This document shows positions 7,574-15,763 of a DNA stretch of 64,000 bases, piece after piece. The notes under the pieces are model-generated. The model did not search any database and was not told the origin of the DNA. It saw only the letters and a program-made list of their open reading frames with translations. Source of the stretch: Nonomuraea angiospora (GTDB lineage Bacteria > Actinomycetota > Actinomycetes > Streptosporangiales > Streptosporangiaceae); contig NZ_JADBEK010000001.1 in assembly GCF_014873145.1 (NCBI RefSeq), positions 12,090,001 to 12,154,000 on the forward strand, read 5' to 3'. A program made the translations under genes and the position numbers. How positions within the stretch are numbered: the first letter of the stretch is position 1; every line of letters starts with the position of its first letter.

Positions 7574-8515
7574 GTGGGCACGCATGGCCGAGGTCCGCGC
7601 GGGCGCCGGGCCTGTCTCGGAGCAGCCGGCGCCTGGGCGGCCGCCGTGGCCGTGGCCGCGTATGCGACCTGGGACGCCTGGCAGGTCGAGTACGGGTCTT
7701 CCTACGCCTTCTTCGGCTGCATAGGGTCCTTCGGCGAAACCGGCTTCGGCCTCACCGCAGTGGCGTCGGCCCTGCTGGGGGATGCCTATGAGGTCACGCA
7801 ACTGGCCGTCCTGTGGGGCGTGCCCTCGATTCTGGTCCTCGCGGGGTCGCTGATGTCGGCCGTCACGGGGAACGGGGCCGTCGTCGGCCGCCGAGTGGCC
7901 GGCCTGCTCGTCCTCCTCGCGATCGCCGGACCGGTCAGCCCTTCGTACATGCGGGAGGACGGGTGCTCGGTGATGCCCGTGCTCAGTGGCGAGTGGTTCC
8001 GGACCGTGCTGAGCGCCTACGGGCCCGCGCAGTCCGCCCTGCTGGGCTCGGCGCTGCTGGTGCTGCTGGCCACCCGTACGGCGCAGGACACCTGGCCGAG
8101 TGGGTCCACCGGCCGCCGGGCGGCGGCGTTCGCCATCGACTACGCGATCATCGCCTTCCTTCTGGACCTCTTCGCGGTGCGGCTCAGCGGCGTGCAGTAC
8201 GGCCTCCTGAACTGGTTCAGGGTCAACGAGCCGGCATCGCTGCTCGGCGCCGTGGCCGCGTTCCAGTACTCCCTGACGGGGCTGACGGCCGGCAAGCGGC
8301 TCATGCGTCTCCGCGTCGTCTCCGCCGGGACCGGTCATCGGCCGGGCCGGTCCCGGGCCGCGATCCGCGCGCTCGTCTTCCCCGCCCTCGTCTGCGTGCC
8401 GGAGTTCGGGCTGGTCGTGCTCCTGGTGGACGGGTTGTGGGCGACGGCCGACCCGGCGGCCCGCACTCTGCACGACCGTCTCGCCGGCACCCGGGTCGTA
8501 CGCGACCTGCTGTAA
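7574..8515 (+). CDS. RDD-family membrane protein
   Basis: A protein of about 313 residues with several hydrophobic helices. Its C-terminal half is an RDD domain: RRAAAFAIDYAIIAFLLDL, then LTGLTAGKRLMRLRVV, and finally ARTLHDRLAGTRVV, where the family's R, D and D residues sit. GTG at 7574 is chosen because AGGAGGGG ends six bases before it; the open frame itself extends to 7505. Function of RDD proteins is generally unknown, with some Na+/H+ antiport reports. The N-terminal half is unrecognised membrane sequence. Confidence 0.8.
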   Translation: MGTHGRGPRGRRACLGAAGAWAAAVAVAAYATWDAWQVEYGSSYAFFGCIGSFGETGFGLTAVASALLGDAYEVTQLAVLWGVPSILVLAGSLMSAVTGNGAVVGRRVAGLLVLLAIAGPVSPSYMREDGCSVMPVLSGEWFRTVLSAYGPAQSALLGSALLVLLATRTAQDTWPSGSTGRRAAAFAIDYAIIAFLLDLFAVRLSGVQYGLLNWFRVNEPASLLGAVAAFQYSLTGLTAGKRLMRLRVVSAGTGHRPGRSRAAIRALVFPALVCVPEFGLVVLLVDGLWATADPAARTLHDRLAGTRVVRDLL

Positions 8516-8562
8516 GCGGGTGCCGCTCTGCCGTAGTGGCCGGCCTCGCCCGAGCGTGCGCT

Positions 8563-9063
8563 CTACATGGGGCGGCCGGTGTCGCCCAGGGAGACGAGGA
8601 GTTTGCGGAGGAGGCCGGCCAGCGCGTCGCGGTCGGCGGGGGAGAGGCCGCGCAGGAGGTGGGCCTCGTTGGCCGCGTGACGTTCCAGGATGTCGTTGGC
8701 GACCCGCCGCCCCTCGTCCGTCAGCGCCACGAGCGTCATCCGCCGGTTGCCCGGCGCCGGCCAGCGGTCGACCAGCCCACGCTCGACCAGATGGTCCATG
8801 CGGTTGGTGAGCGCGCCAGGGCTGACCATGGCCGCCGCCGACAGGTCCTTCATGCACATGGTGTCGGCTTCGTTCCTGAGCAGCGTGGCCAGCATGTCGA
8901 ACTCCCACGCCTCAAGCCCGTGCTCGGCGAAAAACTCCTTGACCCCCCGCTCCAGGAGCCGCGAGGCTCGTGACACCCGGCCGATCACGCCCATCGGGGA
9001 CACGTCCACGTCAGGCCGGGTGCGGGCCCACTGGCCGAGGATCGCGTCGACTGCATCTGCCAT
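8563..9063 (-). CDS. MarR-family transcriptional regulator
   Basis: A 166-residue winged-helix protein with the MarR layout: LEAWEFDMLATLLRNEADTMCMKDLSAAAMVSPGALTNRMDHLVERGLVDR, then the wing DRWPAPGNRRMTLVALTDEGR. It is divergent from an SDR/epimerase gene, and the 90-bp gap contains two copies of a 16-bp sequence that are likely its operators. Probably a ligand-released repressor of itself and its neighbour; the ligand is unknown. Confidence 0.9.
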   Translation of the reverse strand: MADAVDAILGQWARTRPDVDVSPMGVIGRVSRASRLLERGVKEFFAEHGLEAWEFDMLATLLRNEADTMCMKDLSAAAMVSPGALTNRMDHLVERGLVDRWPAPGNRRMTLVALTDEGRRVANDILERHAANEAHLLRGLSPADRDALAGLLRKLLVSLGDTGRPM

Positions 9064-9078
9064 GGCGGCAATCGTACG

Positions 9079-9134
9079 ACATTGAAATGTTCGACGTCGT
9101 GGGTTATCGTCCTACGTGGAAATGTTCAATGTCG
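9079..9134. promoter_or_regulatory. two repeated operator-like sites between marR and the SDR gene
   Basis: GAAATGTTCRAYGTCG occurs at 9084-9099 and 9119-9134, matching at 14 of 16 positions and spaced 35 bp start to start. The first copy overlaps a dyad ACATT-GA-AATGT at 9079-9090. A TATCGT -10-like box for the rightward gene lies between them. The layout fits MarR binding over both divergent promoters. Confidence 0.65.
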
Positions 9135-9153
9135 AAATTTTTGAGGTGGGACG

Positions 9154-10008
9154 ATGAAGGTGCTGGTGCTGGGCGCGACGGGGTACATCGGGAGTGTCCT
9201 GGTGGAGCGGCTGGTCGCGCGGGGGCATGAGGTGGCGGCGTACGTACGGCCCGCGGCGGAGGGAGAGCGGCGGGTGCCGGGCGTGGCCGACGTGCGCTAC
9301 GGGGATCTGGCGGACGCCGCCGCGCTGGACAGGGCAATCGGCGCGGACCTCGACGCGATCGTGCACGCCGGCCAGCTGACCGGCGACCAGGAGACCGACC
9401 TGGCCACGATGGGCGTGCTCGCCGGATCGTCGAAGAAGGTCGTCTATGTCAGCGGCGTCTGGGTGCTCGGCGAGACCGACGGGGCCGACGAGGACAGCCC
9501 GGCCGACCCGATCCCCCTGGTGGCGTACCGGGACGAGGTGGAGCGGCTGGTGATCCACGGCGGCGGGTCCGTGGTGCGTCCCGGCGTCGTCCACGGGCGC
9601 GGCGCGGGCATCGCGGCGCTGCTGAAGGCCCGGGCCGCGCGGCGCGGGACCGGCGAGTACGTCACCGCGGGCGGCACGCCGCCGACGTGGACCTTCGTGC
9701 ACGTGGACGATGTGGCCGAGCTGATCGTGGCTGTCCTGGAGAAGGGTGAGGCGGCCGTCTACCACGCCATCAGCGAGGAGGCGGTGCCCGTCACCGCCGT
9801 GGCCGAGGCGGCGGCCAGGTCGGCGGGCGTCAAGGAGGTGGCCGAGCCCTGGCCGCTCGAGGAGGCCGCGCAGGAGCTCGGGGAGGGCTTCGCCCACGCC
9901 CTGGCGATCAGCCAGCGCGTCAGCGCGACGCGTACCCGCGAAGCGCTCGGGTGGCGGCCCTCCCGTCCCGGCATCGTCGCCGATCTCGTCGAGGGTTCCT
10001 ACGCCTGA
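9154..10008 (+). CDS. NAD(P)-dependent epimerase/dehydratase (extended SDR)
   Basis: A 284-residue Rossmann protein with GATGYIGSVLVERL at the N-terminus and D-rich cofactor contacts (VRYGDL). The usual active-site YxxxK is not evident: the matching region reads VAYRDEVERLV. So it may be an atypical SDR, an NmrA-like sensor or a reductase with a displaced tyrosine. A GAGGTGGG ribosome site precedes ATG. Probably repressed by the divergent MarR protein. Confidence 0.8.
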   Translation: MKVLVLGATGYIGSVLVERLVARGHEVAAYVRPAAEGERRVPGVADVRYGDLADAAALDRAIGADLDAIVHAGQLTGDQETDLATMGVLAGSSKKVVYVSGVWVLGETDGADEDSPADPIPLVAYRDEVERLVIHGGGSVVRPGVVHGRGAGIAALLKARAARRGTGEYVTAGGTPPTWTFVHVDDVAELIVAVLEKGEAAVYHAISEEAVPVTAVAEAAARSAGVKEVAEPWPLEEAAQELGEGFAHALAISQRVSATRTREALGWRPSRPGIVADLVEGSYA

Positions 10009-10030
10009 CGAGCCCTCCTGTGACGGCAGT

Positions 10031-10056
10031 GGGGCGGTCGTGACGGCCACCGCCCC
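10031..10056. terminator. hairpin between convergent genes
   Basis: GGGGCGGT (10031-10038) pairs with ACCGCCCC (10049-10056) around a 10-base loop. It lies between the SDR stop and the stop of the convergent binding-protein gene, so it could end transcription from both sides. Confidence 0.6.
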
Positions 10057-10063
10057 GCGGCCC

Positions 10064-11338
10064 CTAGCCTGCGATGAGGGCGTTGGCCTCCGTGATGAGC
10101 TTCTGCGCGGCCTTGTCAGGCGTCATCCGGCCGGACAGGACCTCATTCGTGTACCGCGTGAGGATCGCCTCGATGGCGCTGGCGCGCTTCGGCGGGGCGG
10201 CGGGGGAGTCGGCGAGCTCGCCCTTGACCTTGTCGAGGAAGGCCAGCGTCTTCTTGTCGGTCTCCGGAAGCTTGTCCCTGACCGCCGCCAGCACCTGGGA
10301 ATTGGCCGGCAGGCCGCGGTCGCTGAGGATGATCGCGCCGGCCTCCGGATCGTTGATCATGAAGTCGATGAACTTGGCCGCCGCGGCCTGGTGCTCGGAC
10401 TTCGCCGAGGCGGTGTAGAACATCGCGGGCTGCAGGAACATGCCGCCCGCGGCGGCGCCCGGCGCCTTCGGCATCCGCAGCAGGTCCACCGCCTTGCCGC
10501 CGGACGCCTTGTTGATCGAGCCGAGCTGGTTGCTCCACCACATCCCCATCGCGCCGTTGCGGGTGGCGAACAGCGACCGGTCCTCGCCCTGCGTCCCGAG
10601 CTCGATGCTCTTGGCGGCGTCGGGAGAGCCCTTGGTCCTGATCAGCTTCTGGTGGATGGCCCACCACGCCTTCAGCGTCTCGGGCGAGACGCCGATCCTG
10701 TTGCCCTTGTAGAGGGACTCGCCCCGCTGAGCGGCGAAGATCTGCAGGAACGCCGGGTTGAAAGCCTGCTGCGTGCCGTAGACCTTGCCGCCGGTGCCGG
10801 CAGTGATCTTGGCCGCCAGGTCGACGTATTCGTCCCAGGTCCAGGTGGTGTCGTCGGGCAGACTCTGCCCCGCGTCCTTGATCGCCTTCGGGTCCACGAC
10901 CAGGGACCAGGCGTTGACGCCGGTGGGGATGGCGAACTGCTTGCCGTCGATGGCGCCGGTGGCCAGCACCTTGGCGTCGATGTCGGCGGTGTCGACCGCG
11001 CTGGACAGGTCGGCGAGCGTGCCGCGTTCGGCGTATTCGCGCAGGCCGCGGATCTCGAGGGTGATGACGTCGGGCGTCTGGTCGCTCGCGACCCTCGTGG
11101 CCAGCGTGTCGTAGTAGGCACCGAAGCCGGAGAACTCTTCCTCGATGTCGATGTCCGGGTTCTTCGCCTCGAACCTCTTGATCGCCTCTTGCGTCATCTT
11201 CTGCCGTGCGTCACTGCCCCAGTAGGAGAAACGTAACGTGATCGCACCGTCGGCGCCTTCGCTGCCGCAGGCCGCAGTGATCACCAGCACAGTGGTGGCC
11301 AGCAACGCTGCCGTCCACGTCTTCTTGCCAGAGCCCAC
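10064..11338 (-). CDS. ABC transporter sugar-binding lipoprotein, orphan
   Basis: A 424-residue periplasmic-binding-type protein. It has a basic N-terminus, a hydrophobic stretch and the lipobox ITAAC at about residue 24, then ITLRFSYWGSDARQKM typical of CUT1 sugar-binding proteins. GTG at 11338 follows a strong AGGAGG. No permease or ATPase gene adjoins it, so its transporter lies elsewhere. It might feed the permeases at the start of the window or a distant system; nothing here decides this. Confidence 0.88.
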   Translation of the reverse strand: MGSGKKTWTAALLATTVLVITAACGSEGADGAITLRFSYWGSDARQKMTQEAIKRFEAKNPDIDIEEEFSGFGAYYDTLATRVASDQTPDVITLEIRGLREYAERGTLADLSSAVDTADIDAKVLATGAIDGKQFAIPTGVNAWSLVVDPKAIKDAGQSLPDDTTWTWDEYVDLAAKITAGTGGKVYGTQQAFNPAFLQIFAAQRGESLYKGNRIGVSPETLKAWWAIHQKLIRTKGSPDAAKSIELGTQGEDRSLFATRNGAMGMWWSNQLGSINKASGGKAVDLLRMPKAPGAAAGGMFLQPAMFYTASAKSEHQAAAAKFIDFMINDPEAGAIILSDRGLPANSQVLAAVRDKLPETDKKTLAFLDKVKGELADSPAAPPKRASAIEAILTRYTNEVLSGRMTPDKAAQKLITEANALIAG

Positions 11339-11687
11339 GGCTCTACCTCCTGGGGGGTTGAGGGGTGCAGGACCTGCTTCGCGGTCCTGGGAGGGTCACT
11401 CCACGGGTCGGTCGCTTCCGTCCGGCCAGGAAGAAGTCGAAGCCCGGCCCGAGCGCGCTGATCGGCATGGCGAGCATCCGGAGCTCACGACGACCCCCCA
11501 CCGGAGTCAGAGAATCCCGCAAGGTTACCGGGGCGGTGAAGCCGCCGGAAGTTGTTGAGGGGGAGGAAGTGGCCGAAGTGGTCGCTCTGTGTCCGGATGG
11601 GGTGCGTTTGGGTGACTCCCGTGAGCCGGCGTGCTCCGGATCGAGCGCCCGCGGGCAGCCGCGACGGACGCCGCCCACTCATGCGAA
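11339..11687. other. 349-bp stretch without a convincing gene
   Basis: This lies upstream of the binding-protein gene and downstream of tRNA-Pro. It should hold the promoter of the binding-protein gene. Open frames on both strands have Arg/Pro/Ser-rich compositions expected from high-GC noncoding DNA and no ribosome site. No integrase remnant was recognised next to this tRNA copy. Confidence 0.5.
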
Positions 11688-11715
11688 AGGGTGCCACCCT
11701 GGCGAGTGACACCCT
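11688..11715 (-). terminator. terminator of the minus-strand tRNA-Pro
   Basis: A 12-base arm pairs with its mate around a 4-base loop, just downstream of the tRNA on its own strand. The same hairpin sequence, slightly diverged, follows the second tRNA-Pro, showing that the duplicated block includes the terminator. Confidence 0.65.
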
Positions 11716-11725
11716 GATCGACCAG

Positions 11726-11799
<74 letters not shown>

Positions 11800-11836
11800 G
11801 TCGTGTCGGCCGCTCCCTGCGGAGCGGGACGTCATA

Positions 11837-11842
11837 ACCTTA
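11837..11842 (-). promoter_or_regulatory. candidate -10 of the minus-strand tRNA-Pro
   Basis: On the minus strand TAAGGT lies about 38 bases before the tRNA. The box and its surroundings are conserved in the second tRNA-Pro copy, which supports a functional promoter. The -35 is unclear. Confidence 0.5.
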
Positions 11843-11894
11843 GCGCACATCGGAGGTGCACGCGTACACGGAGAGCTGGGGCGGAGGTGGCCGA

Positions 11895-12320
11895 GTGGGG
11901 CGGAAACCGACCATCGATCGGCGGGAGCTGGCCAGGTTGGTGGCCGAGGGGATGAACGTGCAGGAGCTGGCCGCGCACTTCGGGGTCAGCGAGTCCGGGG
12001 TGCTGCAGGCCAAGCGGGCCGCCGGGCTGGCCAAGCCGATGCTCGACCACAGCCGGGCCGTCCCGTGGAAGCTGGCACGCGAGCACTCCCAGTCCGGGCC
12101 CGCCACCAATCTGCGTAATCTGTCAGCGGCCGCGCAGGGGAAGCCGCCCGCGGCCGAGCGGCTGAACACGGCTCTGCGGTGGGCTCAGCGGCTCGTGGAC
12201 GAGGGGCTCGACGTGCGGTACGACGCGGCCGAAGGGTTCAGCGAGATCCCCGCCGCACCGACGGGCTCACATGTCGCGGCGGTGCTGGCCGCGGCCAGGC
12301 AGGCACTGGAAGCCCGCTGA
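11895..12320 (+). CDS. hypothetical protein with N-terminal HTH
   Basis: About 141 residues. The N-terminus (RRELARLVAEGMNVQELAAHFGVSESGVLQAKRAAGL) has the spacing of a helix-turn-helix resembling Hin/resolvase or homeodomain-like DNA-binding domains. The C-terminus is Ala-rich and helical with no known family. GTG at 11895 follows GGAGGTGG, although the frame opens at 11856. It lies between tRNA-Pro and the stress cluster; its role is unknown. Confidence 0.6.
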   Translation: MGRKPTIDRRELARLVAEGMNVQELAAHFGVSESGVLQAKRAAGLAKPMLDHSRAVPWKLAREHSQSGPATNLRNLSAAAQGKPPAAERLNTALRWAQRLVDEGLDVRYDAAEGFSEIPAAPTGSHVAAVLAAARQALEAR

Positions 12321-12324
12321 GACG

Positions 12325-12340
12325 GTGGGTTTCGACCCAC
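12325..12340. terminator. TTCG-loop hairpin
   Basis: GTGGGT-TTCG-ACCCAC is a perfect 6-bp stem with a stable UUCG-type loop, five bases after the HTH gene's stop. It may terminate that transcript or protect its 3' end. Confidence 0.5.
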
Positions 12341-12389
12341 TGTTCGAGGGCAGTCGCTGGTCTCAAGACAGAGACCGGAGGCGAACAAC

Positions 12390-12935
12390 ATGACCACCTT
12401 AATCTGGGTGGCCGTCGTCGCGGTCGTGGTGGTGGCGCTCGTCGCAGTCGGGTATCTCGTGCTGCAGCAGAGGCGCCGCGACCATCTCCGCGAACGTTTC
12501 GGCCCGGAGTACGAACGCATAGTCGCCGAGCACGACACCCGCCGCGAGGCCGAGCAGGAGCTGCTCGACCGGGAGCGCCGGCATGCGGAGCTCGACCTCC
12601 ACCCCCTGACGGAAGAGTCGCGCGACACCTACGCGAACCAGTGGACCGAGGTGCAGGAGCGCTTCGTCGACGCGCCCGGCTTCGCGGTGACCGAGGCCGA
12701 TCAGCTGGTCACCTCGGTCATGGCCGAACGGGGCTACCCGACGGAGAACTACGAGGAGCGGCTGTCCACCCTGTCGGTGGGGCACGCGAAGACTCTCGAC
12801 CACTACCGGACGGCCCACGAGATCAGCGGGCGGGCGGCCAGGAAGGAGGCCTCCACGGAGGAGCTGCGGCAGGCCATGGTGCACTACCGCGCGCTGTTCG
12901 AGGAACTGCTGCAGGAGACCACACGAGGACGGTGA
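12390..12935 (+). CDS. membrane-anchored hypothetical protein, stress-cluster neighbour
   Basis: 181 residues: one N-terminal membrane helix (about residues 4-26, LIWVAVVAVVVVALVAVGYLV), a basic stop-transfer stretch, a Glu/Arg-rich probable coiled coil, and a C-terminal helical domain. That domain resembles the C-terminus of the next protein: both have FVDxP, an ADxLV segment and a YRxLxExLL motif. GGAGG precedes the ATG. Its end overlaps the next gene's GTG (GTGA). No named family recognised; the context is a sigma-B/F-type regulatory block. Confidence 0.75.
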   Translation: MTTLIWVAVVAVVVVALVAVGYLVLQQRRRDHLRERFGPEYERIVAEHDTRREAEQELLDRERRHAELDLHPLTEESRDTYANQWTEVQERFVDAPGFAVTEADQLVTSVMAERGYPTENYEERLSTLSVGHAKTLDHYRTAHEISGRAARKEASTEELRQAMVHYRALFEELLQETTRGR

Positions 12936-13705
12936 ACGAGCACATGAGCACCCCCAGCACCCCCAGGAGCGGCAGCGAGGAGGAGCGCGCCCGCCGCGAC
13001 GGGCTCCCTGACGAGTTCCCCGACGAGCGCTCCGGCGACCGCTTCGACGCCCGCACCGACGGGTACGCGGACGAGCGCGAGCTCGACGGCGACCGCGCGG
13101 GCGACGTCCATGCCGCAAACGATGACCGTATTGTCCTGGACAATGGCCGGGTCCCCGGCGACGTCCGGGTCGCGGGCGACGACGAGCCGGAGCGGCACAG
13201 CCCGCGCGCCGGCGACGAGTACGCCGCTGCCGTCCCTGGCGCCGTTCCCGGGGCCGTGCCCGGCGCGGTGACGCCGCCCGCGGCCGAGTACGACGACGGC
13301 GCGTACCGCGACCCCTACGCCAGGACCGGCGAGGACACGACGGCAGGACCGGAGACCGAGCCGGGCGACGTCCCGGCGCACGCCGCCCCCGACGACATCG
13401 TCCTGTTCGACCAGGACCCGGACCAGGTGCAGGCCCGCTGGCGCGACCTGCAGGCGTCGTTCGTCGACGATCCCGGCGAGGCCGTGCGGCGTGCCGACGG
13501 GCTGGTCGGCGAGGTCGTCGACGCCCTCACCAGCAGCCTCACCACCCGCACGAACGGCCTGCGCGACCGCTGGAAGGACACCGAGGCGGCCGACACCGAG
13601 CAGATGCGCCTGGCGCTGCGCGACTACAGGAACGTCCTGGAACGCCTGCTCGCCCTCTCCGGCCACCAGACCCAGCCCGAGCTCCAGACCTGGGGAAAGA
13701 GGTGA
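12932..13705 (+). CDS. acidic hypothetical protein sharing a C-terminal domain with its neighbour
   Basis: 257 residues from GTG at 12932 (or 253 from ATG at 12944). The first 150 residues are disordered and very rich in Asp, Glu, Arg and Gly, with three 12-bp repeats (13229-13264) encoding a GAVP-type repeat. The last 95 residues (RWRDLQASFVDDPGEAVRRAD onward) form a helical domain like that of the preceding protein. There is no membrane segment, so this may be a soluble partner of its membrane-anchored relative. Confidence 0.75.
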   Translation: MNEHMSTPSTPRSGSEEERARRDGLPDEFPDERSGDRFDARTDGYADERELDGDRAGDVHAANDDRIVLDNGRVPGDVRVAGDDEPERHSPRAGDEYAAAVPGAVPGAVPGAVTPPAAEYDDGAYRDPYARTGEDTTAGPETEPGDVPAHAAPDDIVLFDQDPDQVQARWRDLQASFVDDPGEAVRRADGLVGEVVDALTSSLTTRTNGLRDRWKDTEAADTEQMRLALRDYRNVLERLLALSGHQTQPELQTWGKR

Positions 13706-13711
13706 TCTGAC

Positions 13712-13909
13712 ATGCTCGCGGTAGTCGCAGCGATCATCTTCGGGCTGGGATTCCTGCTCGACCTGGTCGGCGCCCGGATCCCCGGCGGGTTCTCCGGCAT
13801 GACGTTCGTCCTGCTGGGCCTGACGCTGCTGGCGCTGCATCAGGCGGGCGTCGGCACGGCCGGCATCCGTACCGGCTACAGCAACTGGCGTGGCCGGGCC
13901 CGTAGGTAG
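13712..13909 (+). CDS. small membrane protein
   Basis: 65 residues with two hydrophobic helices (residues 2-20 and about 30-45) and a basic C-terminus (NWRGRARR). It starts six bases after the preceding stop with GAGGTGAT nearby, so it is the third gene of the small operon. Possibly a membrane factor for the two preceding proteins. No family recognised. Confidence 0.65.
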   Translation: MLAVVAAIIFGLGFLLDLVGARIPGGFSGMTFVLLGLTLLALHQAGVGTAGIRTGYSNWRGRARR

Positions 13910-13965
13910 ACGGCACGTACGAACGGGCCCCGCCGGTCAACGGCCCCAGCCGGTGAGGCCCTGGA

Positions 13966-13997
13966 ACGGGAGGTCGCCGAAGGCGGCGGCCTCCCGT
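13966..13997. terminator. strong bidirectional hairpin
   Basis: ACGGGAGG pairs with CCTCCCGT and an inner CGCCG pairs with CGGCG around AAGG. It ends in the stop of the convergent rsbW-like gene, so it can terminate both transcripts. Confidence 0.7.
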
Positions 13998-14410
13998 CAC
14001 TCCTTTCCGGGGAAGCGCATGATGACGGTGCTGCCGCCGTTCCCGACCCGTACGGTCAGGTCCGACGACACCAGCCGGGCCACCCACAACCCCATCCCGC
14101 CCACCGCGTCCGGTCTGGGCCCAGGCTTCCAGGCGCCCTCGTCGTGCACCTCCACGATCAGGTCGCCGCTCACCGTCCAGGTACGCATGGAGGCCCGGTC
14201 GGCCCCGTGGGTGACGGCGTTGGTGGCGACCTCGTTGACCGCGATGACGAAGTCCCCGATGGCGTCCTCGGGCATGCCGGCGTCGCGGGCCTCGTCCTCA
14301 GCGAACTGCCGGACCTGCGGCAGGTCCGGCAGTCGGAAGCGGAGCTCTTTCACGGGCGCGCCGGGCGGCGGGCTCGTGTAGCCCGACTGAGGCTCCCCGT
14401 CCTCGTTCAC
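13997..14410 (-). CDS. RsbW-like anti-sigma factor (serine kinase)
   Basis: A 137-residue GHKL ATPase-fold protein with the N-box VIAVNEVATNAVTHG and the G1 box VHDEGAWKPGPRPDAVGGMGLWVARL. Proteins of this kind bind a sigma-B/F-family sigma and phosphorylate a STAS antagonist. It lies 15 bp after the sigma gene on the same strand, so it is probably that sigma's cognate anti-sigma. Start GTG at 14410. Confidence 0.85.
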   Translation of the reverse strand: MNEDGEPQSGYTSPPPGAPVKELRFRLPDLPQVRQFAEDEARDAGMPEDAIGDFVIAVNEVATNAVTHGADRASMRTWTVSGDLIVEVHDEGAWKPGPRPDAVGGMGLWVARLVSSDLTVRVGNGGSTVIMRFPGKE

Positions 14411-14425
14411 CCGGCGACCTTCTTC

Positions 14426-15196
14426 TCAGCCGACCAGCTCGGAGCGAAGCTGGTCGAGAACCTTGCGGAGGATACGTGAGACGTGCATCTGGGAGATCCC
14501 GAACTCGGCGGCGATCTCGGCCTGCGTCATGTTGCCGAAGAACCGAAGCAGCAGGATGTGCTTCTCGCGCGAGGGCAGCGCGTCGATGAGCGGCTTGACG
14601 GCCTCCCGGTCGACCATGGTGCTCAGCGTGTCGTCGTCCTCGGGGATGACGTCGCCGAGGGAGGCGGCGTCGTCGTCGGTGCCGAGCGGCGCGTCGAGCG
14701 ACAGGGTGCTGTAGGCGGCGGAGGCGTCGAGGGTCAGCAGGACGTCCTCCTCGCTGATGTTCATCTTGGCGGCCAGCTCGGCCACCGTGGGCGACCTGCC
14801 GAGGTCCTGGCTGAGGTCGGCGACCAGCCGGTTGAGCTCCGAGCGGCGCTCCTGGTAGAGACGCGGCACCCGGATGGCCCAGGTGCGGTCGCGGAAGTGG
14901 CGCTTGACCTCGCCGGTCATCGTGACGACCGCGTAGCCCCTGAACGCGTGGCCGAGGGTCGGGTCGAAGCCGTTGACGGCTTTCATCAGGCCGACGTAAG
15001 CGGCCTGGAGAAGGTCCTCCAGAGGCTCGCCGCGGTAGCGGTAGCGCCGCGCGATCTCCATGGCGAGCGGCCGGTGCATCTCGACGATCCGCTCGCGCAG
15101 TCGCTCTCTGTGACTGTCGAGGGTGTCTTCCCGGACCATTTCGGCCAGGAGTTCTTCCGCGGTCATCTCCTCGAGGACGTATTCCTGTACAGCCAT
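14426..15196 (-). CDS. RNA polymerase sigma factor, SigB/SigF/SigG family
   Basis: A 256-residue group 3 sigma factor. Region 2 has DLLQAAYVGLMKAVNGFDPTLG and FRGYAVVTMTGEVKRHFRD, region 3 has SELNRLVADLSQDLGRSPTVAELA, and the region 4 HTH is MTQAEIAAEFGISQMHVSRILRK. ATG at 15196 is preceded by AGAGGAG. It likely recognises GTTT-N(15-17)-GGGTAT promoters, one of which lies before the glycosyltransferase at 18.5 kb. Controlled by the adjacent RsbW-like kinase and the divergent STAS protein. Confidence 0.93.
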   Translation of the reverse strand: MAVQEYVLEEMTAEELLAEMVREDTLDSHRERLRERIVEMHRPLAMEIARRYRYRGEPLEDLLQAAYVGLMKAVNGFDPTLGHAFRGYAVVTMTGEVKRHFRDRTWAIRVPRLYQERRSELNRLVADLSQDLGRSPTVAELAAKMNISEEDVLLTLDASAAYSTLSLDAPLGTDDDAASLGDVIPEDDDTLSTMVDREAVKPLIDALPSREKHILLLRFFGNMTQAEIAAEFGISQMHVSRILRKVLDQLRSELVG

Positions 15197-15363
15197 CGCT
15201 GCTCCTCTTATGGGTCGCAGGCGGCCTCTCCAGCAAAAAAGCCCAGGCAGAGGCACGCCTCGCTCAACTCTCGAGACGAAAGCCCGCTGCTGGACTCCGC
15301 ATCAAGTGTCCCCCGTTTCGCGGGAAGTATTCCTCCCTTCTGTGGTGACAGTAAGGTTGCTCC

Positions 15364-15726
15364 GTGACAATGCCGGATAGCGGCGAGGGGTCCATGGCGG
15401 CCCTGAGCCTGACGTCGTCGACGGTGGACGAGATCACCGTGATCAAGGTTGACGGCGTCCTCGATGCCACGACCCGCGAGCAGTTCGCCGACTACCTGTC
15501 CCTGGCGGGGCCGGACCTGATTCTGGACCTGGCCGGGGTCACGTTCATGGACTCTCGCGCGCTCGGGCTCATCGTCCACCACTGGCAGACGAGCCTGGCG
15601 TCGGGCGCCAGGTTCGCGCTCATCGGGGTCGAATACTCCAAGTCCAAGGTGATGTGGATCACCGGACTGGCCCAGCGGCTGCCCCTGTACGACACGCTCG
15701 ACGACGCGCTGGCGGCCATCGGCTGA
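15364..15726 (+). CDS. STAS-domain anti-sigma factor antagonist
   Basis: A 120-residue STAS protein of the SpoIIAA/RsbV type. The phosphorylation-site region reads LAGVTFMDSRALGLIVHHW, with Ser in the conserved MDS position. Unphosphorylated it would bind the anti-sigma kinase and free the sigma factor. It is divergent from the sigma gene. Start GTG 15364 or ATG 15370. Confidence 0.88.
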   Translation: MTMPDSGEGSMAALSLTSSTVDEITVIKVDGVLDATTREQFADYLSLAGPDLILDLAGVTFMDSRALGLIVHHWQTSLASGARFALIGVEYSKSKVMWITGLAQRLPLYDTLDDALAAIG

Positions 15727-15763
15727 GGACGGGGGCCAAAGAGACAGGCCAGACAGACAAGGG

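Noticed and set aside
12329..12353. Possible sigma-B/F promoter (GTTT-N15-GGGCAG) before the 12.4-kb gene
   Set aside because: The -10 lacks the conserved TA of GGGTAY, and GTTT is part of a hairpin.
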